Source: Streptomyces davaonensis JCM 4913 (lineage in GTDB: Bacteria > Actinomycetota > Actinomycetes > Streptomycetales > Streptomycetaceae). Taken from it: 64,000 bases of DNA. Of the stretch, positions 34,001 to 41,637 are shown in pieces. Below the pieces are notes generated by a model. It saw only the letters and a list, made by a program, of their open reading frames with translations. It did no database searches and was not told the DNA's origin. Within the stretch, counting starts at the first letter, position 1, and each line of letters starts with the position of its first letter. Where the stretch lies: contig NC_020504.1 in assembly GCF_000349325.1 (NCBI RefSeq), positions 1,178,001-1,242,000 on the forward strand. Reading direction: 5' to 3'. A program made the translations under genes and the position numbers.

Positions 34001-34248
34001 CGACGCCGGTGACGGTCCAGGCCAGCAATGCCGTCCGCTACTTCGCCCTGTTCCGCGTCCTCATCCTCGAACCGCACCGCAACATGACCGAGGCCGCTGA
34101 GGCGTTCCTCGCAACCGTCCGGCACCACGACGCCGTGGTGGACGTGCTGCGCTGCCTCGACGAACTGTCCCGCCTGGACCACGAGTTGGCGCTCCGCGCC
34201 CGGGCGTGCCGTCGCGTCATCGCGGAGCGCACCCGGGCCGGGGACTGA
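31054..34248 (+). CDS. STAND-type NTPase with twelve TPR units
   Basis: 1064 residues. A P-loop GLGGVGKSTL (Lys62) and Walker B VVLFLDTWE (Asp222) form a STAND/NB-ARC-like switch NTPase. Between them lies a hydrophobic Gly/Ala-rich segment at about 146-170 (LVTQAALGAASLIPGAGV), unusual for the fold and perhaps membrane-seeking. A winged-helix/helical region is followed by 12 TPR units of 34-36 residues (544-954) and a helical tail. There is no recognisable N-terminal effector; residues 1-25 are short and basic. Codon 515 is TTA (32596-32598), so translation should need the bldA tRNA. ATG with GAGGGGA upstream. A defence or developmental sensor are both possible. Confidence 0.85.
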   Translation: MAGSGRRGSSRGELIRQRAQAQFVGRRAQLALFAENLEKDPAADDDPAEFLFHVRGLGGVGKSTLLRQWQETARRAGAVTAAVDETDVHGVAQALLELARQLAEQDGPLKDFDRAAEQYRREQETATGPLPADGPADAETSMSSRLVTQAALGAASLIPGAGVVTAMTNPDAAAQGLDRLRAGARGRGRKGRTGDTAELCQSFVTELGRLCERHKWVVLFLDTWELTGRYLGGWLRDLLADVFGPLPQNVLVVLAGRDELAERDWALLRTQVAEVPLEVFTEAETRTLLAARGVTEPDVVDAVLQLSMGLPLLVQLLARTRPESAEELSDGDEVDRAVERFVQWVQDPRRRETVLACALVPHLNEDVFAAAVPEESRDLWEWLCRQPFVSGRGDFKQYHAVVRASIVRQRRIRSPQSWTTAHLRLAETHAGWRTEAERELPELKRWGDPAWRRLRMDETYHLLCARPARHLTTALEDTVQATAQGAAVLRQWTDSLGQAARDSADPALLAWAERLQLCFSADEPEIAHFTALLAHGALGTLPRACAHNYRGWYLYRAGRDEEGMADLERAVALAPDDARARADRGGGHLRAGRRDEAVADFTAALELDPDRASVLAQRAEAHRQSRRYDDAVADFTAALDRHHDRVYVLSSRGQAHRQAGRYDDAVTDLTAALDLRPEYAWALAQRGEAHREAERYDEAVTDFTAALGHDPDFAWALSSRGAAHRQAGRHDEAIADQTAALRLDSAYFWALAERGEVHREAGRYDEAVADLTAALALSPRYAWALGSRGQAHHGAGRYDEAVADLTAALELDATLDWARSHRVEAHYLAGRSQEALEDLSTVMELQPSSPWPLAVRGFMHRMNGDYAQAAADYASALERAPDDRARLWVVRDRGEFHRQTGRLAQAVEDFTTCLDLNPDDVWSRKLRGISHRQAGRSTEAREDLTQALAASPGSPDVTFEKLMLDTVTSGPAECLDQWTRLLTTPVTVQASNAVRYFALFRVLILEPHRNMTEAAEAFLATVRHHDAVVDVLRCLDELSRLDHELALRARACRRVIAERTRAGD
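32683..33915 (+). repeat. 102-bp tandem coding repeats (TPR units)
   Basis: Twelve units of about 102 bp encode the TPR array of the STAND protein. Units 7 and 8 are nearly identical in DNA over about 40 bp (GGCCGCTACGACGA start at about 33337 and 33439), which suggests recent duplication or gene conversion. Consensus turns are R-G-E-A-H-R-x-A-G-R-Y-D-E-A-V. Confidence 0.85.
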
Positions 34249-34254
34249 GCGGCG

Positions 34255-35586
34255 TCACACCTCGTCGCGGGCCAGGGACAGGAGCCGGTCCAGCACCCGG
34301 GGACCGCTCGCGCGGACGCCGTCGTGCTCGAACTCGTCGGTGACCCAGGTGCGCAGGCCACGGATCGTCCGAGCCGTGGCGAGCGAGTGGGCGGTGTCGA
34401 CGTACATGTCGTCGTGGTAGATCGCCGCCGCGGTGGGGACCTCGTTGGCGGCCAGGCGCGCGGGGTCGTACAGGGGCGCCCAGTCGGTACGGGCGGCAAG
34501 GAGTTCGGCGGTCTCGCGCAGCGGGCGCAGGGCCGGATCGCAGTCGAACATCCAGGGGTGGATCGTCTCGCCGGTGAAGAGCAGCGGCCCGTCCCCGGCC
34601 AGCGCCTTCGCCGCGTCGAACTGCGGGAACTCGGCGCGGACCCGCTCGGCCGACCAGGCGGTGGGGCGGCCGTCCTGGCCGTAGATCGCCTCGTGGACGA
34701 GGGCGTACAGCGGGTGTCCGGCGTACGAGAGCAGGCCCTGGACCTCCTCCTGGAAGGCGTCGGAGAGGGCCATGCCCTGGGCGGTGCGGACGAAGGCGTG
34801 CTCCAGGAGGAAGTGCAGCCGGTGGCTGCCCTCGCCGCCGCCGAGGACGATGCCGAGGGACTGGAAGGCCTCGGCGGTGAGCCGGTAGCCGTTCGGCAGG
34901 ACGACCTCGTGGCTCAGCAGGTGGTCGGCGATCCGGCGGGCCCGCTCGACGTCCTGCGGGTAGCGGGCGTAGTGCGCGGTGACCTTGCGCTCGATGCGCG
35001 GGTAGGCGGCGCGGTAGACGTCGTCCGCGTGGGCGTCGAGGGAGGGCAGGCCGCCGGTGATGATCGCCGCGCTCAGGCCCTCGGGGGCGGTGGACAGGTA
35101 GTTCACGGTGCAGAAGCCGCCGAAGCTCTGCCCGAGGACGGTCCAGGGCGCGCCGCCGGTGACGGCCGGGCGGATCGCCTCGCAGTCCCGGACGATCGAG
35201 TCGGCGCGGAAGCGGGCGAGGTAGTCGGCCTGCTCGGCGGGGCCGCCGCGCAGTGGGAGCGTCTGGCGGTTGGCGGGCGTGGAGTGGCCGGTGCCGCGCT
35301 GGTCGAGCAGCAGGACGCGGTACTCCTTGAGCGCGCGGCCGAGCCAGGCCGGCCGGCCCACGAACCGGTTCGCCCCGAACCCCGGGCCGCCCTGGAGGTA
35401 GACCAGCCACGGCAGGTTCTGTTGCGCCCGGTCACCGGCGACGACCTCACGGGCGTAGAGCTCGATGGTCTCCCCGGCCGGGTCGTCGTGGTCGAGGGGC
35501 ACGGTGAAGCGGCGGTCGGTGAGGACGACGCCGGGCTGGCGGTAGGTCGCGGTCAACACGGCTCCCGGGACGGACGGACAGGACAT
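34255..35586 (-). CDS. Alpha/beta-hydrolase, proline iminopeptidase family (S33)
   Basis: 443 residues. Oxyanion motif QGGPGFG near 66-72, DQRGTGHS near 95-102, nucleophile elbow GQSFGGF (Ser about 153) and a late His in DEFEHDG give the catalytic set of prolyl aminopeptidases. It would free N-terminal Pro from peptides in the cytoplasm; no signal peptide is seen. It ends 6 bp from the convergent STAND gene and lies downstream of the LacI gene on the same strand, but nothing suggests a functional link with rhamnose use. Confidence 0.88.
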   Translation of the reverse strand: MSCPSVPGAVLTATYRQPGVVLTDRRFTVPLDHDDPAGETIELYAREVVAGDRAQQNLPWLVYLQGGPGFGANRFVGRPAWLGRALKEYRVLLLDQRGTGHSTPANRQTLPLRGGPAEQADYLARFRADSIVRDCEAIRPAVTGGAPWTVLGQSFGGFCTVNYLSTAPEGLSAAIITGGLPSLDAHADDVYRAAYPRIERKVTAHYARYPQDVERARRIADHLLSHEVVLPNGYRLTAEAFQSLGIVLGGGEGSHRLHFLLEHAFVRTAQGMALSDAFQEEVQGLLSYAGHPLYALVHEAIYGQDGRPTAWSAERVRAEFPQFDAAKALAGDGPLLFTGETIHPWMFDCDPALRPLRETAELLAARTDWAPLYDPARLAANEVPTAAAIYHDDMYVDTAHSLATARTIRGLRTWVTDEFEHDGVRASGPRVLDRLLSLARDEV

Positions 35587-35658
35587 GCGCGCCCCAGTTC
35601 AGCACATGTCCGTCCGATATCCGATCCCCGGGATCATGAAATCGGACTGAACGCCGGA

Positions 35659-36684
35659 TCAGCGCGCCGAGAGGCTGGAGCGCCGTACGACGAGTTCCGG
35701 CTGAAGCACCACCCGACGGTGCTCGTGGCCGCGGGTGCCGTCCTCGTCCTCGGTCTCCTCCAGGAGCAGCTCGGCGGCGAGGGCGCCCATGGTGACGGCG
35801 GGCTGCCGTACGGAGGTCAGGGGCACGGCCGCGGCGGCGGCGAACTCGATGTCGTCGTAGCCGACGATGGCGAGGTCGTCGGGGACGCTGACACCGGCCG
35901 CGTACATCGCCTGGAGCACGCCGAGGGCGAGCAGGTCGTTGGCGCAGAACACGGCGGTCGGGCGGTCGGCGAGGCCGAGCAGCCGGGCGCCCGCGTCCCG
36001 GCCCGCGGCCACGTCGAGCCGCTCGGTGGGCAGCTCGCGCAGCACCTCGGGGCCGAGGCCCGCCTCGGCGAGCGCGGACAGCGCGCCGGTACGGCGGTCC
36101 CGGACCTGGTTGAGGCTGGGCGGGCCGCTGACGTACGCGATGGAGCGGTGTCCGGCGTCGACGAGATGGCGCACGGCGAGCGCGCCGCCCGCGACGTCGT
36201 CGACGGAGACCGAGCACTCGGTGGTGCCCTCGGCGACCCGGTCGACGAGGACGAAGGGGATGTGGTGCCGCCGGAAGGACTCGATGTTGCGTCCGGTGGC
36301 GTCCGCCGGGGTCAGCAGCACCCCGCGCACCCGCTGTTCGGCGAAGAGCGACAGATAGTCGGCTTCCTCGGCCGCGTTCTGCGCGCTGTTGCAGACCATG
36401 ACACCGAGTCCGGCCTCGCGCGCGGCCCGCTCGGCACCGCGTGCCACGTCGACGAAGAAGGGGTTGCCCATGTCGAGGACGAGCAGCCCCATGATGCGGC
36501 TGCGGCCCGCGCGCAGCTGACGCGCGGACTCGCTGCGGACATAGCCCAGCCGGTCGATCGCCGAGAGCACCCGGGCCCGGGTCTCGGTGGCGACGCTGTC
36601 CGGACGGTTGATGACGTTCGAGACCGTGCCGACCGATACTCCGGCGGCGCGGGCGACGTCCTTGATACCCACCGACTGGGCCAT
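35659..36684 (-). CDS. LacI-family regulator, probable repressor of the rhamnose genes
   Basis: 341 residues with an N-terminal LacI HTH (IKDVARAAGVSVGTVSNVINRPDSV, about 7-31), the hinge helix around LRAGRSR and a periplasmic-binding-like sugar domain. It follows the rhamnose transport operon and the secreted BNR_4 gene on the same strand. LacI-like palindromes (TGAAA-based) sit in the divergent promoter of the rhamnose genes, so it is the likely repressor, with L-rhamnose or rhamnulose as inducer. GGAGG lies before the ATG. Confidence 0.87.
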   Translation of the reverse strand: MAQSVGIKDVARAAGVSVGTVSNVINRPDSVATETRARVLSAIDRLGYVRSESARQLRAGRSRIMGLLVLDMGNPFFVDVARGAERAAREAGLGVMVCNSAQNAAEEADYLSLFAEQRVRGVLLTPADATGRNIESFRRHHIPFVLVDRVAEGTTECSVSVDDVAGGALAVRHLVDAGHRSIAYVSGPPSLNQVRDRRTGALSALAEAGLGPEVLRELPTERLDVAAGRDAGARLLGLADRPTAVFCANDLLALGVLQAMYAAGVSVPDDLAIVGYDDIEFAAAAAVPLTSVRQPAVTMGALAAELLLEETEDEDGTRGHEHRRVVLQPELVVRRSSLSAR

Positions 36685-36721
36685 CGGGCAGGGACCTCCA
36701 GAGAGAGACAGTTCAGACGTG

Positions 36722-36760
36722 GGGCGGCGGGAAGACCTTCACATTACCGTCACGCCGCCC
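36722..36760 (-). terminator. Hairpin after the BNR_4 gene
   Basis: GGGCGGCG (36722-36729) pairs exactly with CGCCGCCC (36753-36760). It lies 14 bp beyond the BNR_4 stop and before lacI, without a T-tract; it may end most of the rhamnose transport transcript while letting some reach lacI. Confidence 0.45.
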
Positions 36761-36773
36761 ACAACGGCTGCGA

Positions 36774-38192
36774 TCAGACAGGCAGGCGGAAGTTCAGATT
36801 GCGCAGCGCCGAGGGCGTCGTCCCGCTGGACTTCTCCTGGTACATGATCGACAGGAAGTGGTCCTGTCCGACCCGCGTCTCGTCGATCACGACCTCACCG
36901 AAGGCGTTCAGCCCGGCGCCGACCCCGTCGTACAGCATCGTCCAGTCCGTGTACCCGGAGGCCTTGGAGGCGGCGGCGATACGGCAGAACGGGAAGATGG
37001 CATACGCGTTGTCGTACTTGTCCAGGATCAGCTTGGTGCGCTGGCTGGAGTTGAGCGGGACCGGGATCTCGGTCTTCTGCCAGATGCCCGAGGCGTTCTT
37101 GCGGACGTGGAAGGCGCGTCCGGAGGCGGTGCGGTCGGCGACGTAGTTGGTGGTGCATTGCCCGAAGCGTCCGGGGACGTAGCTGATGATCGCGTGCGGC
37201 AGCCCGGCGGAGTCGGTGAACTGGCTCTCCTGGTTCATCAGGGAGTGGTCGGGGTTCAGCGGGTCCACGACCAGTCCGGCGTCGGTGACGGCGACCTTGT
37301 CGGAGCCGCCCGTGGTGCCGACCACCGTGCCCGCGTTGTTGCGCCAGGTGCGGCCGCGGTCGTCGGAGTAGACATAGCCGGTGTCGTGGTTGGTGATGCC
37401 GCCGCCGTTGCACATCACGGCGCCGTTCTGCTCGCGCCAGGTGAAGAAGGAGTGCAGTCGGCCGTTGCGGTCGTAGTCGATGCCGTGCAGGTACATGTTG
37501 CGGGCGGTCGAGGAGCCGTGCTCGCTGCTGTAGGTGCCGGTGGAGCTGCTCCACTCGCCGAGGTCGGTCCAGGTGGAACCGTCGTACTCGGCAAGGGCGT
37601 TGCGGCCGTTGCCGGAGACGGCGACGCGGTAGCTGAGCTGGAGCTTGCCCTCGGGGGTGGAGACGAACTGCGGGTAGGTGAACTGGGAGGTGAGGGCGAG
37701 CCCGTCGAGGGCGGACTGGGGCGCGCCGAACCGGCTCGCGGTCCAGCTCAGCCCCGCCGGGTTGTCCACCAGCCCGGCCACCGACTTGACGTAGGTGAAG
37801 CCGTCGCTGTGGGAGTCCATGTTGAGGTGCAGACGGCCGTCGACCTTCGAGATTCCCATCGAGATCACGTTGTGGGAATCGTTGTAGCGCAGGGTGTGGC
37901 CGACCTTGACCGTGGACCAGGTGCTGGAACCGAGCGCGCGACGGCCGACCATCGCATTTCGGTCGGCCGTGTACCAGACGGCGTACTGATAGCCCTTGTA
38001 GGTCAACAGGCCGTTCTTCTGGAAGGCGTTGTTGTTGACCAGGCCGTCGTAGGAGACGAAGAAGATGGCCTGGGAGTCGAGCGTGGTGGTGCCGGTCAGG
38101 GTGACGGAGGGTCCTGGGTCGGCGGCCCGCGCCGTGCCCGGGCCGGCCATGCCGGCGAGTAGTGCGGTCGCCAGCACAGTGCGTCTTTTCAT
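36774..38192 (-). CDS. Secreted BNR_4-family protein, candidate rhamnose-polysaccharide lyase
   Basis: 472 residues. A signal peptide (1-23, MKRRTVLATALLAG to TARA) precedes a BNR_4 beta-propeller. BNR_4 includes polysaccharide lyases acting on rhamnose-uronate polymers such as ulvan (PL24/PL25). Candidate catalytic His lie in DSHNVISMG (His107) and RLHLNMDSHSDG (His122, His128), with Tyr/Arg farther on. The gene lies 15 bp after rhaM in the rhamnose import operon, so it probably releases rhamnose-containing oligosaccharides outside the cell. The lyase role is inference; a hydrolase is possible. Confidence 0.8.
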   Translation of the reverse strand: MKRRTVLATALLAGMAGPGTARAADPGPSVTLTGTTTLDSQAIFFVSYDGLVNNNAFQKNGLLTYKGYQYAVWYTADRNAMVGRRALGSSTWSTVKVGHTLRYNDSHNVISMGISKVDGRLHLNMDSHSDGFTYVKSVAGLVDNPAGLSWTASRFGAPQSALDGLALTSQFTYPQFVSTPEGKLQLSYRVAVSGNGRNALAEYDGSTWTDLGEWSSSTGTYSSEHGSSTARNMYLHGIDYDRNGRLHSFFTWREQNGAVMCNGGGITNHDTGYVYSDDRGRTWRNNAGTVVGTTGGSDKVAVTDAGLVVDPLNPDHSLMNQESQFTDSAGLPHAIISYVPGRFGQCTTNYVADRTASGRAFHVRKNASGIWQKTEIPVPLNSSQRTKLILDKYDNAYAIFPFCRIAAASKASGYTDWTMLYDGVGAGLNAFGEVVIDETRVGQDHFLSIMYQEKSSGTTPSALRNLNFRLPV

Positions 38193-38207
38193 GGATGCGA
38201 CTCCGAC

Positions 38208-38528
38208 TCAGGCTAGATGGAAGACTTCGGTGAGGGGTGTCATCGATTCGTCGGGTCGGGCGCCGTCCAGCGACTCGAAGAACGGCGCCATCTCCGCCTG
38301 CCAGCGGGCGTTGACCTCGGTGGCCTCCATGCCGGCCCGGGCGGCGGCGAAGTCCTCGGTCTCCAAGTAGCCGACCAGCAGGCCGTCTTCGCGCAGGAAG
38401 AGCGAGTAGTTGCGCCAGCCGGTGGCCTGGAGCGCCGCCAGCATCTCCGGGCATACGGCGGCATGCCGCTCGCGGTACTCGTCGAGGCGGTCCGCCCGGA
38501 CCTTCAGCAGAAAGCACACGCGCTGCAT
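38208..38528 (-). CDS. rhaM: L-rhamnose mutarotase
   Basis: 106 residues, the normal length. The family signature RVCFLLKVRADRLDEYRERHAAVCPEMLAAL at the start and the NYSLFLREDGLLVGYLET strand pair mark RhaM/RhaU, which interconverts alpha- and beta-L-rhamnose for uptake or for the isomerase. It lies between the solute-binding-protein gene (17 bp) and the BNR_4 gene (15 bp), which firmly identifies the transporter as a rhamnose system. GGGGG stands six bases before the ATG. Confidence 0.92.
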   Translation of the reverse strand: MQRVCFLLKVRADRLDEYRERHAAVCPEMLAALQATGWRNYSLFLREDGLLVGYLETEDFAAARAGMEATEVNARWQAEMAPFFESLDGARPDESMTPLTEVFHLA

Positions 38529-38545
38529 CAACAGCCCCCTGGGGA

Positions 38546-39631
38546 TCAGAAGTCGTACTGGTCGATGTTCTTGGCGTCGAACACGGTCGGCTTGCCGAGG
38601 CTGATCACCCCGTCCTTGCCGATCGTGTACTCGCCCATGTCGCCGGCGGTGAACGTCTCGCCCTCCTTGCCGGTGATCTGCCCCGACACCAGCGCCACGG
38701 AGGTACGGGCGGCCAGCTCGCCGAGCTTCGCCGGGTCCCACAGCTCGAACGCCTCGACGGTGCCGTTCTTGACGTACTTGCGCATGTCGTTGGGGGTGCC
38801 GAGGCCGGTCAGCTTGACCTTGCCCTTGTACTTGGACCCCGAGAGGTACTGGGCGGCGGCCTTGATGCCGACGGTGGTCGGGGAGATGATCCCCTTCAGG
38901 TCCGGGTACTCCTGGAGCAGACCCTGGGTCTGCTGGAAGGACTGCTGGGCGTCGTCGTTGCCGTAGGCGACCTTGACGAGCTTGATGTCCTTGTACTTGG
39001 CGTCCTTGAGTTCGTCCTTCATGAACTCGATCCAGGTGTTCTGGTTGGTCGCGGTCTGCGCGGCGGACAGGATCGCGATCTCGCCCTTGTAGCCGATCTG
39101 TTCGGCGAGCAGCTGCACCTCGGTGCGGCCGAGGTCCTCGGCGGAGGCCTGCGAGACGAAGGCGTTGCGGCAGTCGGCCTTGGTGTCGGAGTCGTAGGTG
39201 ACGACCTTGATGTCGTTCTTCATGGCCTGCTTGAGCGCGGTGCACAGGGCGCCCGGGTCCTGGGCGGAGACGGCCATCGCGTCGACCTGCTGCTGGGTGA
39301 GCGTGTTGACGTAGCTCACCTGCCCGGCGGTGTCGGTGGCGCTGGACGGCCCGACCTCCTTGTAGCTGGAGCCCAACTCCTTGAGCGCGGCCTCGCCGCC
39401 CTTGTCGGCGGAGGTGAAGTAGGGGTTGTTGACCTGCTTCGGCAGGAACCCGACGGTCAGCCCCTTCTTCAGCTCGGCGTTGGGGTCGGCCTTGCCGCCG
39501 GTGGCGGCGGAGGCGTCCTCGTTGGCGACGTCCTCCTTGGTGGTGCCGCCACAGGCGGTGGCGGCGAGCGAGAGGGAGGTGACGAGGGCGAGGGCGACAG
39601 AGACACGCCGGAGGGAGGACTTACGCATCAT
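38546..39631 (-). CDS. rhaS: Rhamnose ABC transporter solute-binding lipoprotein
   Basis: About 361 residues. A signal peptide with lipobox LAATAC (Cys27 or so) is followed by a periplasmic-binding protein of the ribose/autoinducer-2 type (VGFLPKQVNNPYF, YVNTLTQQQVDAMAVSAQD, VVTYDSDT). With rhaM, two permeases and a double ATPase it forms the RhaSPQT-type importer. Two ATGs stand side by side; AAAGGA is five bases from the first (39631), which I use. The start overlaps the permease stop. High induced expression would be expected for a binding protein. Confidence 0.9.
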   Translation of the reverse strand: MMRKSSLRRVSVALALVTSLSLAATACGGTTKEDVANEDASAATGGKADPNAELKKGLTVGFLPKQVNNPYFTSADKGGEAALKELGSSYKEVGPSSATDTAGQVSYVNTLTQQQVDAMAVSAQDPGALCTALKQAMKNDIKVVTYDSDTKADCRNAFVSQASAEDLGRTEVQLLAEQIGYKGEIAILSAAQTATNQNTWIEFMKDELKDAKYKDIKLVKVAYGNDDAQQSFQQTQGLLQEYPDLKGIISPTTVGIKAAAQYLSGSKYKGKVKLTGLGTPNDMRKYVKNGTVEAFELWDPAKLGELAARTSVALVSGQITGKEGETFTAGDMGEYTIGKDGVISLGKPTVFDAKNIDQYDF

Positions 39632-40604
39632 GAGGTTCCTTTGAACGAAGTTGGGCAACGGCGATCTGCCGAGCCACCCGAGGCCCGAGCACGGAGAGAA
39701 CAAGCAGCACACCGGTGACGAGAATCTGGGTCTGCGCGGAAACGTCCTGAAGGCTCATGACGTTCTGAAGCGCACCCAGCAGAAACACCCCGGCGATCGC
39801 ACCGCCGAGCGTCCCCTTGCCACCGTCGAAGTCGATTCCGCCGAGCAGCACGGCGGCGACGACGGAGAGTTCGAGGCCCGTGGCGTTGTCATAGCGCGCG
39901 CTGGCGTAGTGCAGGGCCCAGAAGATACCGGTGAGGGAGGCCATGAGCCCGGTCACCGTGAACAGGATCAGCTTCTGCCGCTTCACCCGGACCCCCGCGA
40001 ACCGCGCCGCCTCTTCGCTCGCCCCGACGGCGAACAACGACCGTCCGAAGGGCGTGGCGTGCAGAACGACCAAGGCGATCGCAAGCAACACCAGGAAGGG
40101 CACAAGCGCGTACGGGACGAACGTGTCGCCGATTCGACCGGAAGCGAAGTCCAGGTACGGCGTGGGGAAGTCGGTCACCGCATCGGAGCCGAGCACGATC
40201 TGCGCGATCCCCCGGTACGCGGCAAGCGTTCCGATGGTCACCGCGAGCGACGGCAGGCCCAGCTTGGTCACCAGCAGACCATTGATCAACCCGCACACCA
40301 CACCGAGCAGCAGACAGATCGGAATGATCGTCTCGATCGTCATGCCCTGGTTCCACAGGGCGCCCATCACGGCACCCGAAAGCCCCGCCGTCGAAGCGAC
40401 CGAAAGATCGATCTCACCGGAGACGACCAACAAGGTCATCGGCAGCGCGATCAGGGCGATCGGAAGCGTGTTCCCGATCAAGAACGACAAGTTGAGCGAG
40501 TTGCTGAAGCCGTCGACGAACCCGAAGGACAGCAGGAGCACGACGATCAGGAGGGCACCGACCACCGTGTCCCAGCGGATCGCACGCGTCAGGGAGTCAG
40601 GCAT
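39621..40604 (-). CDS. rhaQ: Rhamnose ABC transporter permease (second)
   Basis: 327 residues with about eight to ten membrane helices and the BPD_transp_2 pattern: LIGNTLPIALIALPMTLLVVSGEIDLSV, LINGLLVTKLGLPSLAVTIGTLAAYRGIA and the cytoplasmic coupling loop GASEEAARFAGVRVKRQK. It is the sugar-type partner of the preceding permease; their genes overlap by 8 bp. Which of the two matches RhaP or RhaQ in other species cannot be settled by eye. Confidence 0.9.
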   Translation of the reverse strand: MPDSLTRAIRWDTVVGALLIVVLLLSFGFVDGFSNSLNLSFLIGNTLPIALIALPMTLLVVSGEIDLSVASTAGLSGAVMGALWNQGMTIETIIPICLLLGVVCGLINGLLVTKLGLPSLAVTIGTLAAYRGIAQIVLGSDAVTDFPTPYLDFASGRIGDTFVPYALVPFLVLLAIALVVLHATPFGRSLFAVGASEEAARFAGVRVKRQKLILFTVTGLMASLTGIFWALHYASARYDNATGLELSVVAAVLLGGIDFDGGKGTLGGAIAGVFLLGALQNVMSLQDVSAQTQILVTGVLLVLSVLGPRVARQIAVAQLRSKEPHDA

Positions 40605-41637
40605 GGCGGGCGTTCCTCTTCTTCAGGGCCGAGGCCACGCGCAGCGCGACGATCCGGTCGACCGCGATGGCGAGGATGAGCAGGACGCCGTTGATGGCGA
40701 GAACCCAGACGGAGCTGACGCCGAGGGCGGGCAGCACACTGTTGATGGAGGTCAGCAGCATCGCGCCGAGCGCGGCGCCGTAGACGCTGCCGGAGCCGCC
40801 GGTGAACACGACACCGCCGACCACCACCGCGCTGACGACGGTGAGTTCGTAGCCGTTGCCGGTACCGGAGTCGACGTTGCCGAACCGGGCCAGGTACATC
40901 GCGCCGGCAAGTCCGGTCAGCGCCCCGCAGACGGTGTACGCGGCGAGGATCCGCTTGCGGACCGGGATGCCGGCGAGGCGGGCGGCCTCCGGATTCGAGC
41001 CGAGCGCGTACAGCTCACGCCCGCTGCCGAAGTGCCTGAGGTAGTACGCGGTGGCGACCAGCACCGCCAGCGCGATCAGCGCGAGATACGGCACCGCGGA
41101 GATGCCGCCGGAGCCGAAGTCGACGAAGCTGTCCGGGAGGTCGGCCGCCGTGATCTGCCGGGAGCCGACCCAGATGGAGTCGATGCCGCGGATGATGTAC
41201 AGCGTGCCGAGGGTGACGACGAGGGCGGGCACCTGGCCGAGGCTGACGAGCAGGCCGTTGAGCAGGCCGAAGCCGATGCCCAGGAGCACCGCGAGGAGCA
41301 CGGCGAGGACCGGGTTGCCGTCGCCCTGGAGGTACGTACCGGCGGCGAAGGCCGTGATGCCGAGGGTCGAGCCGACGGAAAGGTCGACGTTGCGGGTGAT
41401 GACGACCAGGGACTGACCGACCGCGATGAGCACCAGGATGGTCGCGTTGAGCAGCAGGTCCTTGATGCCCTGTTCGGTGAGGAACTCGCTGTTCCCGGCC
41501 TGGGTGACGCCGATCATCACCAGGAAGACGAGCAGGATGGCCAGTTCGCGCATCTTGAAGACACGGTCGACGAGCCGGGTCGCGCCCGCCTTGGGCACCT
41601 CGGCGACGGGGGCTTTCTCGGGAGTGGTCACCGTCAT
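40597..41637 (-). CDS. rhaP: Rhamnose ABC transporter permease (first)
   Basis: 346 residues. A short cytoplasmic start (1-25, [12 protein letters not shown]) precedes about eight to ten helices with [47 protein letters not shown] and the coupling loop [17 protein letters not shown], all typical of ribose/rhamnose-type permeases. The ATG at 41637 overlaps the ATPase stop by 4 bp. It forms a heterodimeric channel with the next permease. Confidence 0.9.
   Translation of the reverse strand: MTVTTPEKAPVAEVPKAGATRLVDRVFKMRELAILLVFLVMIGVTQAGNSEFLTEQGIKDLLLNATILVLIAVGQSLVVITRNVDLSVGSTLGITAFAAGTYLQGDGNPVLAVLLAVLLGIGFGLLNGLLVSLGQVPALVVTLGTLYIIRGIDSIWVGSRQITAADLPDSFVDFGSGGISAVPYLALIALAVLVATAYYLRHFGSGRELYALGSNPEAARLAGIPVRKRILAAYTVCGALTGLAGAMYLARFGNVDSGTGNGYELTVVSAVVVGGVVFTGGSGSVYGAALGAMLLTSINSVLPALGVSSVWVLAINGVLLILAIAVDRIVALRVASALKKRNARHA

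Noticed and set aside
31054..34248. Calling the STAND protein a proven anti-phage (Avs-like) system
   Set aside because: No effector domain and no other defence genes are next to it; the neighbours are metabolic. Kept as a hypothesis only.
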